64,000 nucleotides of DNA from Galerina marginata (taxonomy: Eukaryota > Basidiomycota > Agaricomycetes > Agaricales > Galerinaceae): contig JAECYW010000016.1 in assembly GCA_023014335.1 (NCBI GenBank), positions 434,001 through 498,000 of the forward strand. Direction: 5' to 3'. The notes under the pieces were generated by a model. It worked only from the letters and a program-made list of their open reading frames with translations, did no database searches and was not told the DNA's origin. Of this stretch, positions 47,421 through 61,175 are shown piece by piece (within the stretch, counting starts at the first letter, position 1; each line of letters opens with the position of its first letter). The translations under genes and the position numbers were made by a program.

Positions 47421-47562
47421 CAACCTCTATTCCTGGACCAAACAAGACATTACTCATTTGTCATCATTTGTCGTTCAACCTCCGCACAACCTCCCCAAAT
47501 ACTTACCAGGATCCTTAGATCCATGGTCCTTCTAGCGTGAATAACAACCAGAAAACAGCAAG

Positions 47563-50144
47563 ATGTTTGCTCAAAGCAATAATTTGATCACGGGCGGAGC
47601 GTTCACGCAGATAAGTCAGATCAATATTACCGAGAAAGGTGGGTAACACCAATAATTACTTCCACAGTGCTTGTTAACAAAGTCACCGGTCATGACTATT
47701 GAACGTTTGAACCACAGGGGGGTTTGAACGTCTGGAGAATGCTGCTTCACCCAACGCATTTTACGATTCAGCCGGCCGTTGTGATCCGCCAAAATGCCAT
47801 CCCAATACGCGTGTTGCTGTTTTAGAGAAAATAATGGCATGGATACTACGTCAAGATCCCGAAACACGAAACTCATTGATCAAGTGGCTTCACGGACCAG
47901 CAGGGGCCGGAAAAACTGCAATTGCACAAAACATCGCAGAACATTGCGCCAAAGCAGGAATCCTCCTTGCCAGCTTTTTTTTCTTCCGCTCCGACTCAAC
48001 GCGAAATCATGCTCGATCCCTGATTGCTACTATTGCGTATCAGATCGCTACTTCTTTTCCTAGTTTCCGAAAGCTCGTCGTGGAGACCATCGACGCCGAT
48101 CCTCACATATTCAACCGTACGCTTTTGAAACAATTCACTTCTCTCATAGTCGAACCGCTCCTAGCTCTCATACCGCTGGGGATGTTTCAGGAACCCAACT
48201 CCACCCGTCTCATCATCATTGACGGACTTGATGAATGCGAGGACCGCAATAGCCAGCTGGATATCCTTCACACAATCTCAGAGATATTTCAACACCATCG
48301 TCTACCACTTATCTTCCTCGTTGTCAGTCGACCTGAGTATGATATCACCAATGTATTTGGTGCCGGTTTCCTGCAAACGATAACTTCCCGCCTGGCATTA
48401 GACAATGATTACCAAGCTTCAGCCGATATTCGACTCTTCCTCCGCGACCAGTTTACCAATATTAAACAAAATCATCCCGTCAAAATCCACATCCCGAGTG
48501 ACTGGCCGAATGATGAGGTATTGGAAAAACTCGTAAATAAATCATCTGGGCAGTTTATCTATGCCGCTACTGTTATGAAATATGTGAAATCTACTCGTCA
48601 CCGCCCTCCTAACCGCCTGGAGATTGTTCTAGGCGTACAGCCAGCTACAGTGGCACGCGACACGCCTTTCGCTGAACTGGACGCTCTTTATCGGCACATA
48701 TTTCTATCCGTTCAGGACTTGGACACAGTTCTAGTTGTGCTGGCCTGGCACATTCTCTTACGCAATTTAATCCACGTAAGTTGGTCTATCAGCCACACAG
48801 AAGAGATTTTCTCTCTCAGTCCTGGTGAAACTCGCCTCCTGCTTTGCGATCTTCCGTCACTTATCGACATAGCGGAAGAAGACGGCTTGGGGAGGCTCCA
48901 TTTTTTCCATGCATCGCTCGCGGACTTCCTTCTTGATAAGGCACGGGCAAAAGACCTACACATCGATGCCCCTCGGCGATCTGCTGAATTCTCATGCAGG
49001 CTCCTTCGATGCTTCCCAAGTTAGCACCCTATTTTTCAACGATTTTCTTTTTTATTCATGCAATTCACAGAAATACCCTCAATGAATGTACCTTTTGGAT
49101 TATTTTTTGATGCCCTGGATGTTTTCATGAAGCTGGCTTACCCAACTGCCGATCTTCGACAGGAAATTATGGATTTTAATATCACGAAATACTTTCAATC
49201 AAGCTTTGGCCACGAAGTCTTCTGGTACCTGCCAGAATATCTTCGTTGTATCAGGGATTCCGTGAATAACCACCTTCATTTTATTAAATTCTGCAACTGA
49301 CTATCCTGTTTAGCGATTTTTGGACGCGCACGACATGGTCGCCTATCATACACAACTGTTTGAACAATACACAATCACCCAGCTGGATAGGTACTACACA
49401 GAGCCTCGATTACTTCCGCTCGTTTCAATTATCGGATCCGGCATCGGATGGCTTCCGAATGGTCATACTGCCGTATGGATGAGGGGTGATGGGATAGGCC
49501 GGCTTTTTCGCATCAATCGCAGACTGCGAAATATCGACCAGAGTGGGCTCGGCTGTCTGCCACGTGAAGTAGATACATTCGGTGTCGTCCAAGACGACTA
49601 CTTCAACATTCTGGCATCATTTTTAAGGGACAGTGGTAGGTCAATGGCCTATGCGTTAGACGGCGACAAGTACGCTATGGCTTCTCTATACGTTTTGCAC
49701 TACACCTCCGATCATTCCCAAAGAAAACAGCAGCTTGTTGCAAGATATACCAACCGCAACACGCCAACTTTCAAGAACAGTCCAAGGAAATGGCGCCGAA
49801 AGGCATTGTGGATGAAAGTTGCATACGGGAGACGGGAGAAATTGCAAAATGAGTTCCATTCGCTTGAAGCTCGACTGCGTTTCTACTTCAAACTTCCCAA
49901 AGCGTCAAAGTTTAACGAGGACTGGCTTTGGAGACTCCAGCACAATCCAAATGGACGCGCTTTTCAATTCGGTTTAGAATGTTTACCGAAGCTGCTGGAT
50001 AGGGCTGGGCGATCAGAAGAACTAAGATATTTTATCCGTCGGCAGTCATTTGGCCCGATTTCAACGGCATATCCAAGAGAAATCAAAGTCGCAAATAAAG
50101 CCATCAGAAGATACGTGAAGAGGATGGAGTTTTCTGAGGTGTAA
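47563..50144 (+). CDS. NACHT-domain NLR-like P-loop NTPase
   Basis: Four exons: 47563-47638, 47718-49019, 49071-49261 and 49314-50144, all in phase, giving 799 residues. The N terminus MFAQSNNLITGGAFTQISQI is short and carries no large effector domain. It is followed by the Agaricomycete signature GRCDPPKCHPNTR, then the NACHT core: Walker A GPAGAGKT (residues 85-92), FFFFRSDSTRNHARSLIATI, Walker B LIIIDGLDEC (about 190), the sensor-like FLVVSRPEYDI, and a winged-helix region ending FFHASLADFLLDK. The C terminus (about residues 460-799) has no WD40, ankyrin or TPR repeats and reads, for example, FQSSFGHEVFWYLPEYLRC, WLPNGHTAVWMRGDGIGRL and LDRYYTEPRLLPLV. Such proteins are linked to non-self recognition and programmed cell death in fungi; for this one that is inference. 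Single frames break at 49024 and 49300 only because of introns. Confidence 0.88.
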
Positions 50145-50233
50145 ATTCGTCAAGCACAGTCGAAACCTGTGTTGTAAGTTCAACTGGATATTTTTTGGTA
50201 CATGATTTATTGGTTTTTTGATCCAGTTATTCT

Positions 50234-51046
50234 TATGGCACATATATTGTAAAATAATTCTGTCTTTCCCCGCGCACGTTTTGGCCCAAATTTCTCTCAT
50301 GTTCTTTTGACAAAATTTTTTCACGCAGGTTGGAAGGACGCGCTTTTTACACATGTTCAGTTTTTTTTTAAATCTCAGATTGATTTTTGACTCGTAGCTG
50401 CTAGTCGGTCCTTGAATCCAACAGGGTAGAAAATCTTCCCCTATCCTGTTGTTCAGACTTGTAAAGTACAGTCAGCTGAATCATAGCTCTGAGGCATTCA
50501 TTCGATGGTTTTCATTCGCCCTCAAGTCCATATCCAGGGTCAGAAACACTGAAAATTCTCAATTTATGTCCTAATTTTTTGAAGTAAGTAGCTATCGCTC
50601 CTCTTAAGGTAATTAATTCTAAAAACGGCTATTCTTCCGATTCCCTAGCTGGTCAACATCTGAGTAATTGCACTCGGAGATTTTTCATTCCACTGTCATT
50701 GCTGGAGGCCTTTCTTGTGCTTATATTTCTCTACCCTCCCCTGCATCAGGCTGCATGTCATATCAACCAGGGAACCAACGGGAATGGTATTCACCAGGCC
50801 CGGGGTTAATTGCCACTACTTGTATTGTGAGGCCCGGGATTTAGGAATTTAATCTCAGATTAATTGTCTCCTGCTTCCGACTTATGCAATACCGGTAAAG
50901 GTCCTTAGGTGTGTCATTTTTTGGTGAGTACCCTAACATGTGTGTTTTATTTTACAAGGTGCGTGAAATTTGTAAATTTAGACTGAACGTGCGTGAAAAT
51001 AGGCCAACATGTGTCCTTTGAATTATTTTACAATATATGTGCCATA
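50234..51046. repeat. 813 bp element bounded by 27-nt perfect inverted repeats
   Basis: 50234-50260 and 51020-51046 are exact reverse complements (core GGCACATATATTGTAAAATA). Partial matches continue inward (GGCCAA, ACGTGCG and GTGCGTGAAA blocks). The interior is AT-rich and has no ORF of note. It starts 90 bases after the NACHT stop codon, so it may lie in or near the 3' UTR. It resembles a defective DNA transposon; no target-site duplication is evident. Confidence 0.55.
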
Positions 51047-52224
51047 TATTCTTACTGTTTCCAGGAGAGTTGTCAACAAGAAACTCTGATGTGGTAGATG
51101 CACTTGGACGGCTGCTTGATGATATGGTTTATTCAGAGATTTTAGAGCTTTTGAGGTTAGAATGAAATCAGTTTATTCATGACTGTCTTGCTTCACGGAC
51201 CAATAGTATACAGAGGAAAGGTAGGGGCAACTTGGATACTGAGAACGGGCACTAAGTTGCCTTCTAAGTTCTAACTGCTTGATGGATACCAGTCGATACC
51301 AGACACTACCCCATCCCTCCGCTCCGAGTGGCCGACGCTCGCAGGTAATGATGTAGTCGTGGGCTCTTTCATTGAGGGAGTGAGCGAACGTCGAGGAAGG
51401 AAGGTTCAGAGGTGCCGATGTATGAGTACCGGTGTTAGTGTCGTTGAAACTGATTTTCATGACCAAGCTCCAGCGCGTCGAATGGCGCTCTAGCAGCGCC
51501 GGAAACAGTTCCCTCTTCAGCTCGCTATCTCCTTGTCTATATTCCTTCTCCGTACTTCGAAGTTCATCAATCAAGGTCAAGTGGCACGTCAACACAAAGT
51601 TGGCTCGCAATATCTATCTAGATTCCAGTCCTTCATTCAACTTTCAAAGCTACTTCTTTCTCAAACCCATCCTGTCGACGGAGATTCGTCATAAGCAGAG
51701 CCTCTCGCCTTTGAATCTACCACCACACATGGAGGTGGTTACGACGCCAAATGGGCTGGCCGTACATTATGACCACGGAGTGGGCTAAAGAACGGAGGTA
51801 AGAGGAACGTGCACTACAAGCTAGGAGCCAAGGCATTGACTGAAGGACGCTCCGTTCGCGCTATCCAAGGAATGAGGTGGGGCTCACAGGCAGCACCAGT
51901 CGCCACTTCGTCCCAGGACGCGACCTTAGCCCAAATGGCCGCTGATACCCTTCCTCGACCTGATCACGTCAAGCTACGTTGAGCTGAGCTGTCCGGGGTC
52001 AGAACCACCACCACCCACCTTAGTCTACCCTTCCACGCTTAGGAATCGACGACATCTCCATCGAGGGTCTCTCGGTGCTCCGTCCAGGTGCGACGTTGAT
52101 AGCACGAGAGTAAGAGTTCGAAAAACTCGATCTCATTCACGTAATGCCTTAGCTCCAATCCCAAGCGTTGATACGCTATTCGTGGTCAGAAGCTATTGAA
52201 TTGAGATGAGTTCAATGAATGATG
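51047..52224. other. About 1.2 kb with no firm gene
   Basis: A minus-strand frame 51173-51460 begins MKISFNDTNTGTHTSAPLNL and runs 95 codons, but no domain, signal or splice support is seen. The opposite strand is also open over part of it. Confidence 0.3.
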
Positions 52225-54950
52225 AGGGGCCAGAGCCGACCAAGGCGAGGCATTTGACGAAAGAGAATACTGGAAGTGGGGTATAGGCGACAGCGCTGGT
52301 AGCTTGATATCAAACGGAGCTTAGACCAGGCGACAGGACGAGAGAGCGGAGGGACTCACAGAATAGGTCCATCAACGGCCTTGTCAACATTGAGAACCTA
52401 GAGTGTCGTCGCCTAACAGCAGTGGGCACCTAACAGCACGCCTTAAAGGACATTCAAGTACTGTCTCACAGAAGCTCGTAGGCATCGAGGTGAGGGTTTC
52501 TCGTTCGTCGTCGTTTCTTTGTCGGCTCATTGTTTCGTCGCTGTCCGGAGGTCGTTCATACTGTGAATGGAGCAGAATGTCGAAGAGATCCACAAGGAGA
52601 GGAAGAGACTATTAGAGAGCGGACACGTTGGAAATTTCGTCTCATCTTGTAGAAATTTCGTCAGGATGAAGCAAGCCACTAGGGATTACAAGCAGAAACT
52701 TACAGAAGGGATCGCGTAGTCGAAGACAACAGCTAAGAAACCGGCATCGCAGCATTCTTTCCGCTGCTCCTGGAGCAGAAACACACGAAAATGGCTTGTC
52801 TGCGGTATCAGAGTAAGATAGGTGATTATGAATGAAGGACACGGTATGAAACGTACAGTAGAACCCCGAGAATGGCTTTCCAACCTACGCCGGCAATTGT
52901 TGTTCTTCAACTTAACACATCCAACCCAAATCTTTCTCTCGCGCGATACGGTGACGCTGCAACAATTGACGGGCGTGTTGATCCTCGATGATTTGGTTTA
53001 TCTTCTTTCCGCCCAGACGTGATTGAAGCAATTGGATGGAGGTCGTCGAATGCGGCACCTGGGTCAGAGACCGACAGCTGCAAGTTTGAGGTGAGGATGC
53101 GGCCGATAAAGAGAAGCCTGGGAAGGCAGCTGAATTAGAAACCATGAGACAAGTGCCTCGTGAACAAAAAAGAGCGAGAAGCCCAGAGTCAGAGACGAGT
53201 CAAGCCAAAATGAACAACCGAAAAGATAATCCGCAGACGATATGGTCGGTGATGATTGTCCTGCTGATAGTCATTAATATTTGCTTGCTCAGATGTTGCT
53301 GGAATCTCATTCCGAGTTGATAGAGGATCGCCGAGCTGAGGGATTGGTGATTGAACTGAGATCACAGACGGCGATGTACTATCCTGATAGTCCTCTGCTA
53401 ACGATGATGAAATTTGGGGTTGTAAATTGGCGTTGATACATTATGGGATAACTTGTAATCAACCTGCGAAAACGAATCATGAGGAATGACAACAAAAAGA
53501 AAGAGACAAAACCCACAAGATAACTTCCAGACTGGTATGAAAGACGTGAAGGAAGTAGAAACCACGCCAACCAATGCTGCGCGTTTTCTGTCCCATTATC
53601 TCTTTCAGAAATGTGCTTCAACCTTGTCAACCCCAAAATGGTAGATCTTTTGTACGTCCTGGCTGCTGAGAATGTCGAAGTCGCGTCAAAGTCGCGTCAA
53701 ATTCCACGCGTCGCGAAAATCAATGTATCATGTGATGGCGATACTGTAAGGCTAGGAAAGCCGACCTCGACGACCTTTCTGGCCAATAGTAATATTTGAG
53801 ATGGGAGACGGATACGGCCGGTGCTGGTTGTCGAGATGATATTCATTGATGTGAGATGTTGCTATTGGAGGTAAGGGCTGAGTGGACTGAGATATCAGTC
53901 CGATGGGCCAGGCGACAGCCCGAAGTCTAAGAGAAGAGGTGATGTCAGAAACTGTTTGAAGTTCTCCCTGGCCACAGCGACGATAGCTAAATATGGAACA
54001 GTGCTTAGAATTCGATAGGCGATGAGGCACTGCAAGCACGAGCCTTTGTCTTGGTTGAAAGGCGTGACACCCTAAGGAGTGTGGTCAGGGATAATCAGAT
54101 ATGATAAAAAGGCTCAGCTTACAGGTGATATTTTCCAACTGTCATACGACATTCTAGGTGCGTTGAAAAGTTTTTATTCGCGACCCATCAGGATCTTCAG
54201 GAAATGTCTACAAGGAAGCGTCAGGGCAGGAATGAGTTTAGAACTGCAAAACGCACATAGTGGTTGTAGGAGGGACTACCGAGACCAGGACACCAGTACC
54301 ATCCGCAGGAGGTTGAATAGGAAAAACTCAGGTCGAATCGGCCTGTGGAAGTTTGCATCAAAATGAAGTAAGACGAGAAAGGAGAAGCATGGCGTACAGA
54401 ATGATTACATGGTTGTAGGAAAGCCCATGAGGCGATTGTACATTCTAGAAAACTTTGTGTGGTTCATTCTAGTCGAAGTACTCGGGGGAATTCGGTATGT
54501 GCGTGTTGTATTCCAAAGGAGGTGCGTTCAACAGCAGAAGCTGCTCTACGTTATCATGGTCAGTCGGGTCCACCAAAGAAGGAGGAAATACGCACCTAGC
54601 ATCCGGGACGAGCTTCTATGAACATGCGGGGCAAATGTGTGCTAACCCTCCAGCACTGCCCAACGCGAAGCCTTGCCAACGCTGATTTGATTGACACCCA
54701 TGACGTGGCGCCTCAAGAATTTTTTGGCTGCCGTAGAGTCAATCTTGAGAGCATAGTAGTTTCTTCAACTGGTAATTGCCTCTCGACGCTGCCAAAGGTC
54801 GGGCTTGCCGTGAACAGGCAGAAAGTGCGTATGATGGAGAGCGGTTTTGGACAGAGAACTGGCATTCTGAGAGAGAGGATACCCGGACGCGCTGAGTTCA
54901 GTCCTCGATGCGTTCGCTGTCGTGGAGTCTCTTGAGGTCGCTGTATTTCT
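52225..54950. repeat. Right copy of about 2.7 kb direct repeat flanking the NACHT gene
   Basis: Partner of 44800-47420, offset 7.4-7.5 kb. It includes a decayed copy of the left repeat's candidate gene, with a one-base deletion near 52940-52960 and a changed start region. It also has the extra block near 53535-53690. Divergence by eye is considerable, so the duplication is old. Confidence 0.72.
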
Positions 54951-55003
54951 GGCCAACTGATGCGAACTGGTGAGTGCTAGAGTGACTGTCGCGGCAGACC
55001 CAT

Positions 55004-55383
55004 ATATACTGTAATCGCTCGAATTCGAACAACAGCCTGTGACAGTGTGACACGAACAACAGGGTAAATGGCGAACAACACCTTCGGAGACCGGCGTGAC
55101 ATACGAACAACAACTTGCGGGAGCGGAAAATTTTGCCTAAGATATGCGGTGTTTCCCACCAAAAAAAGCCAAATTGTGGGGATGGGGAGAAATTTTGATT
55201 TTTTAAGGCCTAAAAATGGTTTTTTTAAGCAAATTTTTAGCACAGGAACGCAAACTTGGGTACCTGTGACAGGTTTTCGGCCAACAACATCAACCAATTG
55301 TGACGTGACATTTTGCTTCCGGAACACAACAACACGGAAATGTGACGTGACATGTTGTTCGAATTCGAGCGATTACAGTATAT
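55004..55383. mobile_element. MITE-like element, 380 bp, 31-nt perfect terminal inverted repeats
   Basis: 55004-55034 and 55353-55383 are exact reverse complements (each arm includes CGCTCGAATTCGAACAACA). If the arms start at CTGTAATCG, both ends are flanked by TA, as expected for Tc1/mariner-type insertion. The interior has no ORF but repeats the motif CGAACAACA or CAACAAC several times at the left and TGTGACGTGACAT twice near the right end. Such subterminal repeats are typical transposase-binding sites. No transposase in this window. Confidence 0.75.
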
Positions 55384-56837
55384 CGGCTTACGTAACCTTT
55401 GATGTTCTGATCGCCAGATCGATCCGTCCATGGTCAACGACTTGACCTCATTCCTGCTTCATGCTCCCTTATTTGAGGTTTTTGTTTCATTTGCAGGTCT
55501 AAATTCAGCATGAAGGGCTGTGGGAGGTGTGCTAGTGCTCTCTCTGTCATCTCAGGATCAAGCATTGTCGTAATACACGATTGGGCATAGAAGCGACTTC
55601 GAGTGGTGAATATCTCGGAGTAGCAATTATCTCTACCAGCACAATCCTCGGCGAAGACTTAACTGCGACAGCTTCATTTGAATTTGCTTGACCTAGTCAA
55701 TCTTGACAGTTGGATAATCCGAGAGGCATCGCGAGACTGTGATCCCAGAACGTACTTGATCTGGAACTAGTCATCTCGTACGGCTCAGTAGCTCTTCAAT
55801 ACTCAGAATCCAGTATCTTTTACATGGCTTGGGCGACTTCTGGATCTAGACCAGTTGTCGTATTCGATAAGTGGGTACCGTTTATATTTGGGTGACCGGT
55901 TTATTTTACTTACGTCCCCTCCAGTATTCTGCCTTTGGACGCCAGATTTACGAGGAGAAACAGTTCGTGTCGTTTCTTATAAGAGATATCTTACGAGTGA
56001 AATTCCAAACAACCATCTAGGACTCCCTGATAACCCACCTGGCACCTAGACCGATAGAATTAAGAGGCAATGTATTTGGTTCGAACTCGCTATTCGGAGT
56101 TTCATCCCGCCGTGCACTGAAGATATCGTGCTTTTTGTCATATCTCTTGCGTGTTAACACTAACCAGCGTTTAAGGCTATCTGAAATACCGGGTACAGGG
56201 AAGCAGGGATATAAACTCAAGATGCCAACTCGAAATAACTCTGCTCCTGCATTCCTTCTGCTACGCTGCCCAGCGGAACGGTTCGTCTGTGTTCGTGGTG
56301 GAACGATCACAGATACCAGTTCCTTTAATGGAAGGCAAATACTCGCTTTCGGATTGGGCATCGCTTCCAAAACACAGCGGGTTCTTTAAACTTCCCATGA
56401 TCTATCACGCAAGGACCTACATATCGACTCGACGAGATGACTGAACAAAAAAATACGAGGTAAGTGTGGTAAGTACCCATTGCACTGGTCCTGATATTTC
56501 TTCAGTTTATTGCTACCTTAGCGGCCCCCCACATACCCCGTACCTTCCGACCCACCGTCCTGAAAATTACATCATTTCGTCGCCGTAGGTAACTCGGATA
56601 AACCTATAACCGGGGTTTGAACCATTGCGTCGAGTCGACCATTGAGAAAAAAAAAGGGATTAACGAGCAAACTCTCAGTGGACTTTGAGCGGACAACGCA
56701 TTCTCGACCTATTCCCGGAAATCACGACACACGACTTATTTTATTTTTAGTTTCTTTCAGGTTCCTCAATTCTGGTTTTTGAGAACGAGACGACGCGCTA
56801 CGGCAGAGTATACGATTTTAAAACCTGGGGAAAATGG
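55384..56837. other. About 1.45 kb with no recognised gene
   Basis: Short frames on both strands without domain or splice support. It leads into the peroxidase promoter. Confidence 0.4.
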
Positions 56838-56844
56838 TATAAAA
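56838..56844 (+). promoter_or_regulatory. TATA box of the peroxidase gene
   Basis: TATAAAA 86 bases upstream of the ATG at 56924, in a normal place for a fungal core promoter. Confidence 0.5.
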
Positions 56845-56923
56845 TGCGGATCGTATCGAGTTGAATTTCTTCAGAATACACTTGTATTCCCTCTCTGATA
56901 ACCTTCTCCAGGTCGTCACCGCA

Positions 56924-58679
<1,756 letters not shown>

Positions 58680-61079
58680 GCAGGTCCTTGAATTCTTCTA
58701 TTTGCAGTGGTTTAAATTGCTCTTTTATAGTCCGGGCTCATAAAGGGTCGAATCATTGGCTGTTTTTCTTGTTCACCACAGAAGTTTTATATATATTCTC
58801 TTACAATGTCGCTGCTTGGAATTTTATACCAGTTTTCCGCTTCGCAATGGATTATCTTGCACTTTCATTGGATCAGTCATCTCAATGATCTTCGGAAAAC
58901 GACCGTTTCTCTTTGACTCCTCACGCAAGCCTATGCGAACAAGATAGGGTGAGAGAAACCCCAGATTCTGAGTTCGAAATGAGTGGCCCTGGATATTGGG
59001 TCTGGGTCGGGAAGCTCGAGCGTCAGTGCTGGATTTCCTCTTTCATAAATGCTGCGGACTGTCTTTGCGTTCCCCCTCTCATCAGTCGACCCATTATCTC
59101 TAAAAAAAATGGCACCTCCTGCTGAGAGGACGCTGGAAAGGTGTTCGCCATTCGTTGGCCCAGGCCAAATAGGCAGCAATCAGCTAAGGTCAACTATATA
59201 TAGACTCATTGAAGGACGTCATAATTTTTCCAATTCTTTTCGTAGTCCAGTTCGACCTGCGCTGTAGCCTTGCAGAAGGTCCGCGAAGGAGCAACACTGG
59301 TTTTTCTCCTGTGGCCGAAGGAATTCTACCCCGAGTCGCTGGAGCCCCGTTGAGGGCGGCGATCGACAGTTTGCTCGCGATTCTGAACGCGCTTGAAGTG
59401 AGTTCTTAGCGATCTAACCTGGAAAACCGGATACCGAATGATCTAATAATAGAAAGTAAATTGTAACAGATCCGATGTCCAGACCTTTTTGTCCAGCTCG
59501 AAATTACACGGATGTAAAAGCCGCTGCCGCCATGAAATGCATCCAGGGATCCTCCAGATCATCGCCTTGCTCTGGCGTCCGGCTTAGGCATTGGGGCTAC
59601 TCAAAGACACGGAAAGGGAGTCTAATTAGGTCAGTGCCCCGTATAATATTTGAGATTTAGAATGTCACTGCATGCCGATGAGTGCGTAATTTGTCCGCTT
59701 CTTCATCGTGGTGCAGTTTCAGTATTCTTAAATTAAATCATACCATCCCAGTGGTCACGCAAATCGATGGTCGTTCGGGGACAAGCTGTCCGCTTCTCCA
59801 CTGATTTTTCGTGGATCTGCATTCAGTCCCCGTTTTAGTAAGTGTCCCGTGTCCCTGGCTACGCCACACTGGGCATCGATTCCATTCCACTCTCACTAGC
59901 GCCACGCGAACGAAGCCAGTTCGGCACCCCTTGCAAGAACACCAAGAACGAAAATACATTATCGTTCATACTGTGTGCTGGCCTCCCTCTGAAAGTACAT
60001 TTATCCGCGCGTCTCGAAATTACCTTCGGCCTGGAAGGGCTCCCGATGACGGAAGCTTAGCGAGGTTGTCATAAATATATGTGTCCCGATTCGATGCGGT
60101 GGTAATGCCCAGGGAATGAACGTGAGATGGGAATTACGGGGAATTAAGGTACTGGATTCGATAGAAAGAAGGCGATGAGAGTACTAGTGATACGGAAGGC
60201 CAGTAGCCTGCTGATCATACTGGCCGTTGCTTGGCACGATGCCTTTGACATATGACGCCTTTGTCTCTGGCATTGAGACCTCGTAAATTTGGATCCAGGA
60301 AGTCCAGGATATATGCTGGCCTCTGACCAGGCTATAAGTTTCGTTAAAGTGACGTGAACCTATAATTAGCAGCGGAATTTGAACAAAAGATATTCGCCTT
60401 TAAACCCGGCTTAATCTTCATGGCTTGAATGGGCATCGGATCCGAACACCTTCAGGTAGAATATTAAACAGGTAATTAAAACCAACTGTCCACCCGCCGC
60501 ATTTACTGTACAGTACATTCATGGGAATGGTTTATTTTGCTATCCATCCGTCATCGACATCTCATCCTTCATCATCGGGCATGGCTGTCACCGTCAGGGC
60601 TGTCGGACACGAGGTACGCGACACTCTTCGAAACTGCCCGTCCCCGCGGTGTCCCGAACCTCGCATAGTCGCTTAAAGATTCAGGCAATACTGCACTTCG
60701 ATTTATTCGAGAAAGAGCTGTCATTCAGCACATGGGATTTGACGACTTGTCAACATTCCGACGTTTTTGAATATCAATTAAGTTGGGAACTATCTCCGCG
60801 CTTATGAAATGATCGGCTAAAGCGACGACATATGCATCCTCATCAGTGCTTTCACCGCAGGCTTTTCTCGTGTCCGTTCTCATGATTGACAGACCATCAC
60901 CGTGGCTGGGACATTGGACGCTTTTACACACACAAAACATTACTAGGCGTTCACCGTGAGCTTCCGAAGTGGCAATTGCCTCTTTCCAGACCGATCAAAA
61001 CATATGGTTAGTTCGGATCCATCGTTCATATGTCATTCACTGACATCGTGAACTGGGTTCTGGAAATTGAGGTCGGATG
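58680..61079. other. About 2.4 kb with no recognised gene
   Basis: Plus-strand pieces at 59240-59420 (reading AGAPLRAAIDSLLAILNALE) look helical and might be one exon of an unknown gene. No partner exon, domain or signal peptide could be tied to it. Confidence 0.35.
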
Positions 61080-61087
61080 TATATAAG
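61080..61087 (+). promoter_or_regulatory. TATA box of the CBM1 protein gene
   Basis: TATATAAG, 96 bases upstream of the ATG at 61176. Confidence 0.45.
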
Positions 61088-61175
61088 AAATCTGCTCATT
61101 TATTCCCAACTCCTGAGCTTAACCTTTGAGCGACTGCCCTCAACTCGAGATACTTTCTTCTTGGTATTGAGAGCC

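Noticed and set aside
48712..48963. Minus-strand ORF inside the NACHT gene
   Set aside because: Antisense shadow of the winged-helix part.
49024..49320. Three separate genes or a stop-broken pseudogene at the NACHT locus
   Set aside because: The stops at 49024 and 49300 fall in two GT-AG introns of 51 and 52 nt in correct phase, so one intact gene explains all.
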